A DNA stretch of 64,000 nt from Mesorhizobium sp. CA8 (GCF_020164955.1 NZ_JAIUHG010000005.1:124001-188000), one strand, 5' to 3'. Counted from the first letter of the stretch, positions 15,551-25,017 are shown. Notes: generated by a model from the sequence alone, not told the origin. A program made the numbers and translations.

Positions 15551-16801
15551 CTATGCGGCACGCCTCCCGCCACCTTGCAGCCAGCGGCGCGGGTCGACCG
15601 ATGCCGCCGGCCGCTGGTCAAGCGAGGCGCAAAGATCGGCCAGCGCGTCGAGATTGTGCACCGCCCGGAACTCGTCGACATAGGGCAGCATCGCTTTCAC
15701 GCCGCGGGCGCGAGCCTCGAACCCGTCGAAGCGCAGCAGCGGATTGAGCCAGATCAGCCGCCAGCAGGATTTACGCAGCCGCTCCATCTCTTGCGAAAGG
15801 CCGGCGACGTCGTCGCGCTCCAGCCCGTCGGTGATGAGAAGCACCACGGCGCCCTGCCCCAGCACGCGGCGCGACCACAGCCGGTTGAATTCGGCGAGCG
15901 TATCGCCGATGCGGGTGCCGCCCGACCAGTCCTTCACCGCCGCCGAGCATTCGGCGAGCGCCTCGTCGGGATCGCGATGGCGCATCTGGCGGGTCAGGTT
16001 GGTCAGCCGCGTGCCGAAGACGAAGGCGTGCACGCGCCGGCGCTTCTCGGTCAGGGCATGCAGGAAATATAGGAAGATGCGCGTATACTGGCTCATCGAG
16101 CCGGAAATGTCGGCCAGCACGACCAGCGGCGGATACACTTCGCGTTGCGACCGGAATTTCGGCAGGATAAGCTCGCCGCCGGTGCGCGCGGCCGAGCGCA
16201 TCATGGCGCGCGGATCGATGCGGGCCCCTTGCGCCTCCGCCCTGAAGCGCCGCGTGCGGATAAGATCGAAGGGCAGCCGCAAGGCCGCGATCGCCCTTTT
16301 GGCTTCGGCCATCTCCGCCGCATCCATCTGGGCAAAATCCTTGCCCCGCAGCACCTCGTTGCCGGAAAGGGTAAGGCGCGCATCGACCTCGATCTCCGGC
16401 ACTTCGCGCGCAGGCTGGTTCTTCCGATGGCCTTCGAACATCGCCTGGCTGACGCGGTTCTCCGCCGCCCGCGGCTTCTGCTTTTCGCGATCGTCCGGCG
16501 CGACCGGCGAAAACATCGCCAGCAGCTTCTCGATCAGCTCGCGCGATTTCCAGAACAGGCGGAAGGCCTCGTCGAAGACAGGATGATCCTCGTGCCGCGA
16601 GACGAGCACCGCATGCAGGGTCCAGTAGAAATCGTCGCGCGAGCCGATGCCGGCGGCAAGCACCGCCTCGATGGCGTCCTTCACCGAAGCCGGGCCGACT
16701 CGCATGCCGGCCTTGCGCAGCGCCCGAGCGAAATAGACGATGTTGTCGGCGATGCGCCCATCGGCGAGCGCCTCTTTGGGTTCCGGACGCAGCGACGGCA
16801 T
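15551..16801 (-). CDS. coxE: CoxE-like von Willebrand factor A protein
   Basis: 416 residues. The C-terminal half is a VWA domain with a complete MIDAS motif DISGS at 231-235, followed by a DWSGGTRIGDTLAEFN segment and LLITDGLERDDV. The N-terminal ~200 residues are the charged helical part typical of CoxE. CoxE works with the MoxR-type ATPase CoxD in assembling the active site of molybdenum hydroxylases such as CO dehydrogenase. It lies five bases downstream of the ATPase gene. Confidence 0.87.
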   Translation of the reverse strand: MPSLRPEPKEALADGRIADNIVYFARALRKAGMRVGPASVKDAIEAVLAAGIGSRDDFYWTLHAVLVSRHEDHPVFDEAFRLFWKSRELIEKLLAMFSPVAPDDREKQKPRAAENRVSQAMFEGHRKNQPAREVPEIEVDARLTLSGNEVLRGKDFAQMDAAEMAEAKRAIAALRLPFDLIRTRRFRAEAQGARIDPRAMMRSAARTGGELILPKFRSQREVYPPLVVLADISGSMSQYTRIFLYFLHALTEKRRRVHAFVFGTRLTNLTRQMRHRDPDEALAECSAAVKDWSGGTRIGDTLAEFNRLWSRRVLGQGAVVLLITDGLERDDVAGLSQEMERLRKSCWRLIWLNPLLRFDGFEARARGVKAMLPYVDEFRAVHNLDALADLCASLDQRPAASVDPRRWLQGGGRRAA

Positions 16802-16806
16802 CGCCC

Positions 16807-17730
16807 CTACTCCGCCGCCGAAAGCTCGGCCTTCACCTCATTGAGGATGCGCCGGCCTTCGCCCTCGCCGATACGGGCGATGTCGTCCTGGTATTTCAAC
16901 AGCACGCCGATCGTGTCCGACACGGTCTCCGGATCGAGCGCCACCTTGTCGAGCTCTGTGAGCGCACCGGCCCAGTCGATGGTTTCGGCGACGCCGGGCG
17001 CCTTGAACAGCTCCACCTGGCGTAGCTTCTGAATGAAGGACACGACCTCCGCCGACAGCCGGCGGTTCGCCTGCGGCACCTTGCGCCGCACGATCTCCAG
17101 CTCGCGCTCGGCATTCGGATAATCGACCCAGTGATAGAGGCAGCGACGCTTCAGCGCGTCGTGGATCTCGCGTGTTCGGTTGGTGGTGATGATGACGATC
17201 GGCGGCTCTTCCGCCTTGATCGTGCCAAGTTCAGGAACCGTGACCTGGAAGTCCGACAGGATCTCGAGCAGGAATGCCTCGAACGCTTCGTCCGTGCGAT
17301 CGAGCTCGTCGATCAGGAACACCGGCGCCGCGCCCGCCTTGCCGGTCAGCGCGTCGAGCACCGGGCGGCGGATCAGGTATTTTTCGGAGAATACGTTGCG
17401 CTCCATGTCGGAGCGCACGACCTTGCCCGCCGCCTCTCCCATGCGGATTTCGATCATCTGGGCGGCGTAATTCCACTCATAGACGGCCGAGGAGACGTCG
17501 AGCCCTTCATAGCATTGCAAGCGGATCAGCCGACGGCCGAGCGCGCCGGCCAGCACCTTGGCGATCTCGGTCTTGCCGACGCCCGCCTCGCCTTCGAGGA
17601 ACAAGGGCCGCTTCATGCGTAGCGATAAAAACAGCACGGTCGCCAGCGAGCGGTCCGCGACATAGTCCGCGCCGGTCAACAGATCGAGCGTTTCGTCGAT
17701 CGTTTTCGGCGCGGGGCGCGGCGCGGTCAT
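16807..17730 (-). CDS. coxD: MoxR/CoxD-type AAA+ ATPase
   Basis: 307 residues. Walker A GEAGVGKT is at 47-54, Walker B is in VFLIDELDRTDEAFEAFLLE, and sensor 1 is IVIITTNRTREIHDALKRRC. This is the CoxD subgroup of MoxR ATPases (LQCYEGLDVSSAVYEWNY is characteristic). It is a chaperone acting with CoxE on molybdenum-hydroxylase maturation. The start at 17730 has GGAG six bases before it and is preferred over the open frame to 17763. Confidence 0.9.
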   Translation of the reverse strand: MTAPRPAPKTIDETLDLLTGADYVADRSLATVLFLSLRMKRPLFLEGEAGVGKTEIAKVLAGALGRRLIRLQCYEGLDVSSAVYEWNYAAQMIEIRMGEAAGKVVRSDMERNVFSEKYLIRRPVLDALTGKAGAAPVFLIDELDRTDEAFEAFLLEILSDFQVTVPELGTIKAEEPPIVIITTNRTREIHDALKRRCLYHWVDYPNAERELEIVRRKVPQANRRLSAEVVSFIQKLRQVELFKAPGVAETIDWAGALTELDKVALDPETVSDTIGVLLKYQDDIARIGEGEGRRILNEVKAELSAAE

Positions 17731-17759
17731 TTTGTCTCCGTGGATTCCGCCCGCCCGTT

Positions 17760-18254
17760 TCAAAGAAAATGGTAGCCGCGGTTGTGGTAGATCAGCGGCC
17801 GCAAATTATCGCCGATGCGCAGGCCTGTCACCTTGCCAAAAAGCACACGGTGGGTGGCAAGGTCCTTGCTATCGATGATCTCGCAGTCGAACACGGCAAG
17901 GGCGCCTTTCAGGGTCGGCGCGCCGGTCGAGATCACATCCCACTCGGCCAGCGCGAAGCGCTCCTCCGGCGGCAGGCCGGTGACGCCGGAAAAGCCGACC
18001 GAGACGGCTTCCTGGTCCGATGCGAGGGTGTTGAGCGCGAACTTGCCGTTCTTGATGAAAGCTTCGTTCTTGGCGTTCTCGCGGTTGAGGCAGACCAGCA
18101 CCGTCGGCGGGGTGTCCGAGACCGAACAGGCGGCGATCACCGTCGCGCCCCTTTTGCCGCCGGGCCCGTCGGTCGTCACCACATGCACATGGCCGGCAAA
18201 ATGCGCCATCGCATCGCGATAATGCTGCGGCCCGATATCATTGATTTTCAGCAC
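17760..18254 (-). CDS. Flavin reductase family protein
   Basis: 164 residues from GTG 18254 (MLKINDIGPQHYRDAMAHF), which has AGGTGG seven bases upstream; a longer frame reaches 18305. The split-barrel FMN-binding family is shown by GHVHVVTTDGPGGKRGATVI, PPTVLVCLNRENAKNEAFIK and the C-terminal RPLIYHNRGYHF. It supplies reduced flavin to a two-component monooxygenase. It is probably co-transcribed with the coxD-like gene 29 bases downstream, though a functional link is not obvious. Confidence 0.85.
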   Translation of the reverse strand: MLKINDIGPQHYRDAMAHFAGHVHVVTTDGPGGKRGATVIAACSVSDTPPTVLVCLNRENAKNEAFIKNGKFALNTLASDQEAVSVGFSGVTGLPPEERFALAEWDVISTGAPTLKGALAVFDCEIIDSKDLATHRVLFGKVTGLRIGDNLRPLIYHNRGYHFL

Positions 18255-18445
18255 CCGATGTCCACCTGTCGAAACCAGTTCGTTATATATGGCGGCATAT
18301 TGCACGCCACAAGTTGCATAGCATGGGCGAAGTGCTTGACCGCAATCCGCAAATTCGCGTGTTGCGCGGCGCTTAGCCAGCCTTTAGGCATTTCCTGGAA
18401 TAGTGTCGGGACTGTATTCCCGGCATGGAGGATCTCTTAGCCCGA

Positions 18446-19516
18446 ATGCGTCTTCTCACGACGACATCAGCCGTGCTGCTCTGGTTGTCGCTGACCGCGA
18501 GCGCCGACGCCGAGACGCTGGTCGGCATTGCCGCGCCGCTTTCCGGCCCATCGGCGATCCTCGGCAAGCAGATCGAGGCCGGCGCCGGCCTGGCGGGGGA
18601 GGCAAACGGCATTACGGTGAAAGCCGTCGATGACGATTGCACCGCCGACGGCGGCGCTGCCGCGGCAAAGGAATTCGTCGACGCCAGGGTCAATGTCGTG
18701 GTGGGCTTTCTCTGCACCGAGGCGATCGAGGCGGCGCTGCCGATCCTGAAGGACGCCAACATCCCGGTCATCACGGTCGGCGTGCGCACCGAAAGCCTGA
18801 CCGACCGGCGCGCCAAGACCGGCTGGCCGGTCTACCGGCTCGGCCCGCGCGGCGACGATGAGCGCAATGCGGTTGCGGCCAAGCTTATTCAGCTCTGGCG
18901 CGATGACCTGTTCGCCATCGTCGATGACGGCACCATCTATGGGCGCGAGCTGGCCGAGACCTTTCGCGCCGCGGCCGCGCAGGCTGCCTTGAAGCCGGTC
19001 TTCGCCGACACGTTTCGGCCGCAGCTCGACAACCAGATCGGACTGGTCGGCCGGCTGAAGAAGGCCGGCGCGACCAAGGTATTCGCCGGCGGCGACGGCG
19101 ACGACATCGCCATCATGGGTCGCGACGCCACCCAGCTCGATGCCGGCATCACCTTCGCCGGGGGCGAGAACCTGCGCACGCCGCCGGGCGATGTGCCATA
19201 TGCCGTCGGCACGCTGATGATCGCGACGCCGGAATGGTCGGAGATTGCCGACCGCAAGATCGTGCAGGCCTTTGGTGCGAAGAACATCGTGCCGGACGGC
19301 TACACGCTTCCGGCCTATGCCGCGGTCGAGGTCGCCAAGGCCGCGCTGGCCGGCGCGGAAAGCTCCGGCCAGCCGCTCGGCGAAGCGCTGACCGGCCATG
19401 ATTTTGCGACTGCGATCGGCACCATCCGCTTTGACGACAAGGGCGATCTCAGCCAGAACCCGTTCCGCCTCTTTCGCTTCGACGGCACGCATTTCGTGCC
19501 GCTGGAGGACAACTGA
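18446..19516 (+). CDS. Branched-chain amino acid-type ABC substrate-binding protein
   Basis: 356 residues of the LivJ/peripla_BP_6 family, with a signal peptide (LLTTTSAVLLWLSLTASADA). Typical features are LVGIAAPLSGPSAILGKQIE and FAIVDDGTIYGRELAETFRA. Start 18446 gives a normal signal peptide; an upstream ATG at 18425 adds an acidic leader and is less likely, though GGAGG lies 14 bases before 18446. No permease or ATPase gene is nearby. Its stop overlaps the start of the P1 peptidase gene. Confidence 0.85.
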   Translation: MRLLTTTSAVLLWLSLTASADAETLVGIAAPLSGPSAILGKQIEAGAGLAGEANGITVKAVDDDCTADGGAAAAKEFVDARVNVVVGFLCTEAIEAALPILKDANIPVITVGVRTESLTDRRAKTGWPVYRLGPRGDDERNAVAAKLIQLWRDDLFAIVDDGTIYGRELAETFRAAAAQAALKPVFADTFRPQLDNQIGLVGRLKKAGATKVFAGGDGDDIAIMGRDATQLDAGITFAGGENLRTPPGDVPYAVGTLMIATPEWSEIADRKIVQAFGAKNIVPDGYTLPAYAAVEVAKAALAGAESSGQPLGEALTGHDFATAIGTIRFDDKGDLSQNPFRLFRFDGTHFVPLEDN

Positions 19517-20532
19517 TGTTCCGTACCGGTCCACGCAATCTGATCACCGACGTTGCCGGCCTTCGCGTCGGCAATACGGCCGACGCCAGTCTCAAATCCG
19601 GCGTCACGGTGGTGCTGTGCGACGAGCCCGCCGTTGCCGGCGTCCAGGTGCTGGGCGGCGCGCCGGGCACGCGCGAGACCGACTTGCTCGAGCCGCAGAA
19701 TTCGATCGCGACCATCCACGCCGTCGTTCTGTCCGGCGGCTCCGCCTTCGGCCTCGACGCCGCCTCCGGCGTTCAGGCGGCGCTGCGCGAGAAGAACATC
19801 GGCGTCGAGGTTGGCGGCTTTCGCGTGCCGATCGTGCCGGCCGCGATCCTGTTCGACCTGCGCAATGGCGGTGATAAGGATTGGGGCCGTTACCCGCCCT
19901 ATCGCGAGCTCGCCTATGGGGCTGTGCAGGCGGCAGCAGTGGATTTTGCCATCGGCACGGCTGGCGCCGGCACCGGCGCCCTGACCTCCGGCCTCAAAGG
20001 CGGGCTGGGCTCCGCCTCGACCGCGCTCGATAGCGGCGTCACCGTCGGCGCGCTCGCGGCCGTCAATCCGACCGGCTCGGTGACGGTCGGCCGCAGCCGT
20101 CATTTCTGGGCGGCGCCCTTCGAGATCGGCGACGAGTTCGGCGGCCTCGGCTACCCGGCCCAGCTGCCTGAAGATGCCAGAAAGATCCTGCTGAAATACC
20201 GCGACAGGCAAATGGGCGGCGACGCCGAAGGCGGCAGCACCACCATCGCCGTCATCGCCACGGACGCCGTCCTGACCAAGGCCGCGGCCAAGCGACTGGC
20301 GATTTCGGCGCATGACGGCTTCGCACGCGCCATCTGGCCGACGCATACGCCAGCGGACGGCGATCTGGTGTTTGCCCTGGCGACCGGCAGGAGCGGCATC
20401 GAGCTCGGCGCGGATGCCGCGATCGACCTGTTCGCGGCGGCCGGCGCCACCATGGCGCGCGCGATCAGCCGCGGCGTCCATGTGGCGACGCCCGCCGACG
20501 GTGATCTGTTCCCGGTCTGGTCGTCCCGCTGA
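19516..20532 (+). CDS. P1 family peptidase (DmpA/NylC type)
   Basis: 338 residues of the N-terminal-nucleophile P1 family, which self-cleaves into two chains. The predicted cleavage lies before T242 in EGGSTTIAVIATDAVLTKAA; VVLSGGSAFGLDAASGVQAA and the HDGFARAIWPTHT block are conserved. Members cleave N-terminal amino acids or amide oligomers. The start codon overlaps the preceding stop (TGATG), so it is translationally coupled to the binding protein. No signal peptide is visible, so it probably acts on imported peptides or amides in the cytoplasm. Confidence 0.88.
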   Translation: MFRTGPRNLITDVAGLRVGNTADASLKSGVTVVLCDEPAVAGVQVLGGAPGTRETDLLEPQNSIATIHAVVLSGGSAFGLDAASGVQAALREKNIGVEVGGFRVPIVPAAILFDLRNGGDKDWGRYPPYRELAYGAVQAAAVDFAIGTAGAGTGALTSGLKGGLGSASTALDSGVTVGALAAVNPTGSVTVGRSRHFWAAPFEIGDEFGGLGYPAQLPEDARKILLKYRDRQMGGDAEGGSTTIAVIATDAVLTKAAAKRLAISAHDGFARAIWPTHTPADGDLVFALATGRSGIELGADAAIDLFAAAGATMARAISRGVHVATPADGDLFPVWSSR

Positions 20533-20540
20533 TTGGCTAA

Positions 20541-20798
20541 TCAGGTCGGATCGGACTTTTCTTCCTCGAAGGTTACTGCGACATCGGAATTCGCGGAGAG
20601 CCATACCTTCTGCCCGTCGATTTCCGCGACCAGGGCGAGCGAAATGTAATGGTGATGGCCCTTATGCGAACCCATGCCGCTGTCGGCCTTGGTCAGCTTG
20701 ATCCGGTCACCCTCGACCTTGTCGACGGTGCCGATATGAACGCCATCGGCGCCGATCACTTCCATGTGTCCGCGTATCTTGCTGATGTCGGTGCTCAT
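20541..20798 (-). CDS. DUF2171 family protein
   Basis: 85 residues: ISKIRGHMEVIGADGVHIGT, VDKVEGDRIKLTKADSG, GHHHYISLALVAEIDGQKVW. This matches DUF2171, a small PRC-barrel-like beta protein common in stress-related regions of alphaproteobacteria. The start at 20798 has GGAG eight bases upstream. It is convergent with the P1 peptidase gene. Confidence 0.8.
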   Translation of the reverse strand: MSTDISKIRGHMEVIGADGVHIGTVDKVEGDRIKLTKADSGMGSHKGHHHYISLALVAEIDGQKVWLSANSDVAVTFEEEKSDPT

Positions 20799-21060
20799 GC
20801 TGGTTCTCCGCTGGATGGCGATTTGCCCTTTCGGATGCGAGACGGCCGACAATAACAAATGAACGCCGGATTGGATGCATCGCACGGCGCGCCTCGTTCA
20901 TCGTGGCGTGATAAGCATGACGCTGATGAGACAGATGACAAACCGTCTTGCAGCGCTCGTCGCGGTCAGTACCTGGTTTGCGCGGCAGCGGCGTTGAGCA
21001 TTGGACCAGGCTCTGTTAGGACGCGGCCGACGCTTCTCCCAGGCAGGACTTAGAAAACGG

Positions 21061-22368
21061 ATGATCCCTCGCTATTCCCGGCCGGAAATGGTTGCCATCT
21101 GGTCGCCCGAAACCCGCTTCCGCATCTGGTTCGAGATCGAGGCGCATGCCTGCGATGCGCTGGCGGAGCTCGGCGTCATTCCGAAGGAAGCGGCGAAGAC
21201 GATCTGGGAAAAAGGCGGCGCCGCCAAATTCGACGTCGCCAAGATCGACGAGATCGAGCGCGTCACCAAGCATGACGTCATCGCTTTCCTGACCCATCTC
21301 GCGGAATTCGTCGGACCGGATGCCCGCTTCATCCACCAAGGCATGACCTCGTCGGACGTGCTCGACACCTGCCTTGCCGTGCAGCTGACGCGCGCCAGCG
21401 ACATCCTGCTTGCCGATATCGACGCCTTGCTTGCGGCGCTGAAGCGCCGCGCCTTCGAGCACAAGGACACAGTCACCATCGGCCGCAGCCATGGCATCCA
21501 TGCCGAACCGACCACCTTCGGCGTCAAGCTGGCGCAGGCCTATGCCGAGTTCTCGCGCTGCCGCGAACGGCTGCTGCATGCGCGCGAAGACATCGCCACC
21601 TGCGCCATTTCCGGCGCGGTCGGCACCTTCGCCAACATCGAGCCTTATGTAGAAGAGCATGTGGCAGCAAAACTCGGGCTGAAGCCGGAGCCGGTGTCGA
21701 CCCAGGTCATCCCGCGCGACCGGCATGCCATGTTCTTTGCCACGCTTGGCGTGATCGCCTCGTCGGTCGAACGCCTCGCCATCGAGATCCGCCATCTGCA
21801 GCGCACCGAAGTGCTGGAAGCGGAGGAATATTTCTCGCCGGGCCAGAAGGGCTCGTCGGCGATGCCGCACAAGCGCAACCCGGTTCTGACCGAAAACCTC
21901 ACCGGCCTCGCCCGCATGGTGCGCGCCTACGCCATGCCAGCAATGGAGGATGTGGCGCTCTGGCACGAGCGCGACATTTCGCACTCCTCGGTCGAGCGTA
22001 TGATCGGACCGGATGCGACGGTGACGCTGGATTTCGCGCTGTCGCGCCTGACCGGCGTCGTCGACAAGCTGCTGGTCTACCCCGAGAACATGGAGAAGAA
22101 CCTCAACAAGTTCCGCGGCCTGGTCCATTCGCAGCGTGTGCTGCTGGCACTGACCCAGGCCGGCCTGTCACGTGAGGACGCCTATCGGCTAGTGCAGCGC
22201 AACGCCATGAAAGTCTGGGAGCACGGCGCCGATTTCCTGGAGGAACTGCTCGCCGACAAAGACGTGACGGCAGCGCTGCCCGAAGCCGATATCCGCGAGA
22301 AATTCGACCTCGGCTATCATACAAAGCATGTCGACACGATCTTCAAGCGGGTGTTTGGGGAGGCTTGA
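21061..22368 (+). CDS. purB: Adenylosuccinate lyase
   Basis: 435 residues. It contains [33 protein letters not shown] (catalytic histidine) and the lyase signature [17 protein letters not shown] with the flexible loop. It catalyses two steps: SAICAR to AICAR, and adenylosuccinate to AMP. The start at 21061 ([15 protein letters not shown]) matches the family. The 262-base gap upstream holds no convincing gene. purB is unlinked to purC by about 3.4 kb. Confidence 0.96.
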   Translation: MIPRYSRPEMVAIWSPETRFRIWFEIEAHACDALAELGVIPKEAAKTIWEKGGAAKFDVAKIDEIERVTKHDVIAFLTHLAEFVGPDARFIHQGMTSSDVLDTCLAVQLTRASDILLADIDALLAALKRRAFEHKDTVTIGRSHGIHAEPTTFGVKLAQAYAEFSRCRERLLHAREDIATCAISGAVGTFANIEPYVEEHVAAKLGLKPEPVSTQVIPRDRHAMFFATLGVIASSVERLAIEIRHLQRTEVLEAEEYFSPGQKGSSAMPHKRNPVLTENLTGLARMVRAYAMPAMEDVALWHERDISHSSVERMIGPDATVTLDFALSRLTGVVDKLLVYPENMEKNLNKFRGLVHSQRVLLALTQAGLSREDAYRLVQRNAMKVWEHGADFLEELLADKDVTAALPEADIREKFDLGYHTKHVDTIFKRVFGEA

Positions 22369-22396
22369 GGCCCAACAAAGGCGCGCGCTGGCGCCC

Positions 22397-22608
22397 AGCT
22401 GGAACACCCCTCATCCGTCTTGTCGCTCCGCGACAAGCCACCTTCTCCCACAACAAGGGGAGAAGCGGGAATTTGGCGCCCGCGCCTCAGCTAATCACCG
22501 ATGCCGCGATTGGCAGTGGCGCCGGCGCGATCTTCCCCTTTTCCCCCTTGTTGTGGGAGAAGGTGGATCGGCGCGCTAGCGCCGAGACGGATGAGGGGTG
22601 CTCCAGCT
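22397..22608. repeat. Long inverted RIME-like intergenic element (copy 1)
   Basis: A 212-base element with nearly identical outer arms (AGCTGGAACACCCCTCATCC against its complement at 22585-22608) and second arms CCACCTTCTCCCACAACAAG against 22542-22566. It fills the gap between the convergent purB and VOC genes. The form matches Rhizobium-specific intergenic mosaic elements. Confidence 0.8.
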
Positions 22609-22623
22609 TGACGCAGCCGTCGC

Positions 22624-23436
22624 TCAAGCCTTCCCTGGCACGGTCCTGATCACCGTGCCCCACGGGTCCTCTCTGCTCGTCTCTGCCTTGACATTGTCCG
22701 AGCGCATCTCGACCCAGGCGAGGCCCGAACGGGACGGATCGCGGCGGCCGGCGCCGGCGCTCTGCCAGGCGTTGGCGCCGATATGGTGGTGGTAATGGCC
22801 GGACGACAGGAATACCGCCTGGCTGCCATATTTGGCGACGGTATCGAAGCCGAACTGGTCATGCCACCAGGCTTCGGCATCTTCCGGCCGGCCGACACGC
22901 AAATGCACATGGCCGACAACGGTGTTTTCCGGCGCGCCCTGCCAGCCGGCATCGCCCGGAGGCACGCTTCCCACCACCGCCGGCAGGTTCAGCCGCTCGG
23001 TCGCCATGGCGATCTTGTCGCCATTCCATTTCCAGTCCTGCGGGGGGCGGTCGGCATAGATTTCAATGCCGTTGCCCTCCGGGTCGGTGAGATAGAGCGC
23101 CTCGCTGACCAGATGGTCGGAAGCGCCCTCGATACTGATGCGGTTGGCGGCGGCGTGGCTGATCCAGCGGCCAAGGTCGGCGCGCGACGGCAAGAGAAAA
23201 GCGGTGTGGAAAAGCCCGGCGCTGCGCGGGTCGTCCGGCTTGGCCGAAGAATCCTGTTCAAGCACGAGCAGCGGCCGGTTGGCGGCGCCAAGCGTGATCG
23301 CGCCGTCGGCGCGGCTCAATTCCTGCAGGCCGACGACGGCGCGGTAATAGGCCGCTAGGCTTTCGGCATCGCGCGCCTTAAGCCCGACACGCGACACGCT
23401 GACCGGGGTGGTCGCGGCAAAAGGCAGTTCGCTCAT
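22624..23436 (-). CDS. VOC family glyoxalase/extradiol dioxygenase-like protein
   Basis: 270 residues with two VOC modules: SRVGLKARDAESLAAYYRAV at the N-terminus with TDPEGNGIEIYADRP, then a C-terminal NTVVGHVHLRVGRPEDAEAW. The metal ligands H and E are in these modules, and GHYHHHIGANAW is the catechol 2,3-dioxygenase-type loop. The substrate is unknown. The start at 23436 (MSELPF) has GGAGAG five bases upstream. It is divergent from the serine hydrolase gene. Confidence 0.87.
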   Translation of the reverse strand: MSELPFAATTPVSVSRVGLKARDAESLAAYYRAVVGLQELSRADGAITLGAANRPLLVLEQDSSAKPDDPRSAGLFHTAFLLPSRADLGRWISHAAANRISIEGASDHLVSEALYLTDPEGNGIEIYADRPPQDWKWNGDKIAMATERLNLPAVVGSVPPGDAGWQGAPENTVVGHVHLRVGRPEDAEAWWHDQFGFDTVAKYGSQAVFLSSGHYHHHIGANAWQSAGAGRRDPSRSGLAWVEMRSDNVKAETSREDPWGTVIRTVPGKA

Positions 23437-23625
23437 CAAACTCTCCATTCGGCGACGCTTCCCAATATGGGACTTTCCAGGCCGCAGCTCTTGCTCCTTC
23501 TCCAAATCGTCGATCGCGATCGTTCACACAAGGCGGCAGTTGTCGAACAAGTTGTTCACAATGGTGATCACACCGATATTGGCGACAGGGTTGCGGGCAA
23601 GAAGGCCGCTCGCTACATCGGCGCC

Positions 23626-24183
23626 ATGAAAGTCAAAGACGCAGATATTCTGATCGTGCCGGGCTACACCAATTCCGGCCCAGAGCACTGGCAAACCCGT
23701 TGGCAGTCGAAACTGTCGACGGCGCGCCGGGTCGAGCAGGCGGAATGGACCAAGCCCGTCCGCGAGGACTGGACGGCGAGCGTGGCCAACGCCGTCAACG
23801 AGGCGGAGCGGCCTGTGGTTTTCGTTGCGCACTCGCTTGGCGTCGCGGCGGCGGTGCAGGCCATCCCGCAATTCAGGAAGCCGGTCGCGGGCGCCTTTTT
23901 CGTGGCGCCGCCGGACGTCTCCAATCCGGAAATCAGGCCAAGGCATCTGATGACCTTCGGCCCTTATTCGCGCGAACCCCTACCCTTCCCGTCCATCGTG
24001 ATCGCAAGCCGCAACGATCCGTTCTGCGCCTTCGCGGTCGCCGAGGATATTGCCGCCGCCTGGGGATCGCTCTTCATCGATGCCGGCGAGGCCGGCCATC
24101 TCAACCACGACGCCGGCTTCGGCCCGTGGCCGGAGGGTTCGATGACTTTCGCCAAATTCCTGACGGAGTTGAAGGAGCCGTAA
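23626..24183 (+). CDS. RBBP9/YdeN-type serine hydrolase
   Basis: 185 residues. The fold starts with ILIVPGYTNSGPEHWQTRWQ and the full triad is visible: S70 in VFVAHSLGVAA, D131 in SRNDPFC and H158 in GEAGHLNHDAGFGPW. This is the RBBP9/YdeN family of small cytoplasmic hydrolases. ATG 23626 is the natural start; upstream codons do not fit. It is convergent with the aldolase gene. Confidence 0.9.
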   Translation: MKVKDADILIVPGYTNSGPEHWQTRWQSKLSTARRVEQAEWTKPVREDWTASVANAVNEAERPVVFVAHSLGVAAAVQAIPQFRKPVAGAFFVAPPDVSNPEIRPRHLMTFGPYSREPLPFPSIVIASRNDPFCAFAVAEDIAAAWGSLFIDAGEAGHLNHDAGFGPWPEGSMTFAKFLTELKEP

Positions 24184-24191
24184 CGCCGGCG

Positions 24192-24965
24192 TCAGGAACC
24201 GATCGAATCCCGCATGCTCTTCAGCAGCGTCTTTGCGCCGAGCGAGATCAGCGTGTGATCCGAGCCCATGGCGAGCAGCCGGAAGCCCATCGACACGACG
24301 CGCCCGGCGATCGCCGGTTCGATGACATAGATCGCCGCATGCTTGCCGGCCTTGCGCGTCCGCTCGGCGATCGACGCAACCGTTTCCATCATGCTTTCCA
24401 GCGTCGAGCTGACAGTGGCGCCGTTCGACCACGCGATCGAGAAATCGGACGGGCCGACGAAGATGCCGTCGATGCCGGGCGTATCCAAAATACCGTCCAG
24501 CGCCTCGAGGGCCGCCCGCGTCTCGACCATGGCGAAAGCCATGGTGCGCTGGTTCGTATCGCGCAGCCATTCGGCATGGTCGCCCTTGCCGTGACGCGGG
24601 AAGGCATAGGTTGGGCCCCAGGAGCGCTCGCCCAGCGGCGGATATTTCATCGAGGCGGCGAACTGCCTTGCATCGGCCACGGAATTCACCATCGGCGCGA
24701 TCACCGCCTCGGCGCCGAAATCGAGCGCGCGGCTCGCCATGTCGAAGCGCCCGACCGGAATGCGCACCAGCGCCGGCTTGTTGGCCGCCAGCACCGGCAC
24801 CAGGCCGCGCAGCACGCTGTCTTCGTGGTGTCCGCCATGCTGCATGTCCAGGGTGACCGCATCGAAACCCTGTTTGGCGATGATCTCGACCGTCAGCGCG
24901 TCCGGCACGCCCGACCATGCGGTGAAAAGCGTTTCGTCGGCGGCCAGGCGGGATTTGAGGGACAT
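24192..24965 (-). CDS. HpcH/HpaI family aldolase
   Basis: 257 residues, a class II pyruvate-dependent aldolase. DAVTLDMQHGGHHEDSV, KPALVRIPVGRFDMASRALD and GIDGIFVGPSDFSIAWS carry the catalytic and metal-binding residues. The family cleaves 4-hydroxy-2-oxo acids to pyruvate and an aldehyde; related enzymes act on 2-dehydro-3-deoxyglucarate. The start at 24965 has AAGGAAAG upstream. It is followed by a minus-strand terminator region on its 5' side. Confidence 0.9.
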   Translation of the reverse strand: MSLKSRLAADETLFTAWSGVPDALTVEIIAKQGFDAVTLDMQHGGHHEDSVLRGLVPVLAANKPALVRIPVGRFDMASRALDFGAEAVIAPMVNSVADARQFAASMKYPPLGERSWGPTYAFPRHGKGDHAEWLRDTNQRTMAFAMVETRAALEALDGILDTPGIDGIFVGPSDFSIAWSNGATVSSTLESMMETVASIAERTRKAGKHAAIYVIEPAIAGRVVSMGFRLLAMGSDHTLISLGAKTLLKSMRDSIGS

Positions 24966-25017
24966 CGGAACTTTCCTTGCTAACAATCCGCAGTTTGGCC
25001 GGAAACGATGTGAAGGC

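Noticed and set aside
18376..18427. Possible degenerate family A repeat near GCATTTCCTGG
   Set aside because: Only six-base arms match and the core is missing; it cannot be separated from a chance palindrome.
20918..20998. Possible 26-residue peptide upstream of purB (MTLMRQMTNRLAALVAVSTW)
   Set aside because: Too short, no clear ribosome binding site and no family; the stretch may be leader sequence.
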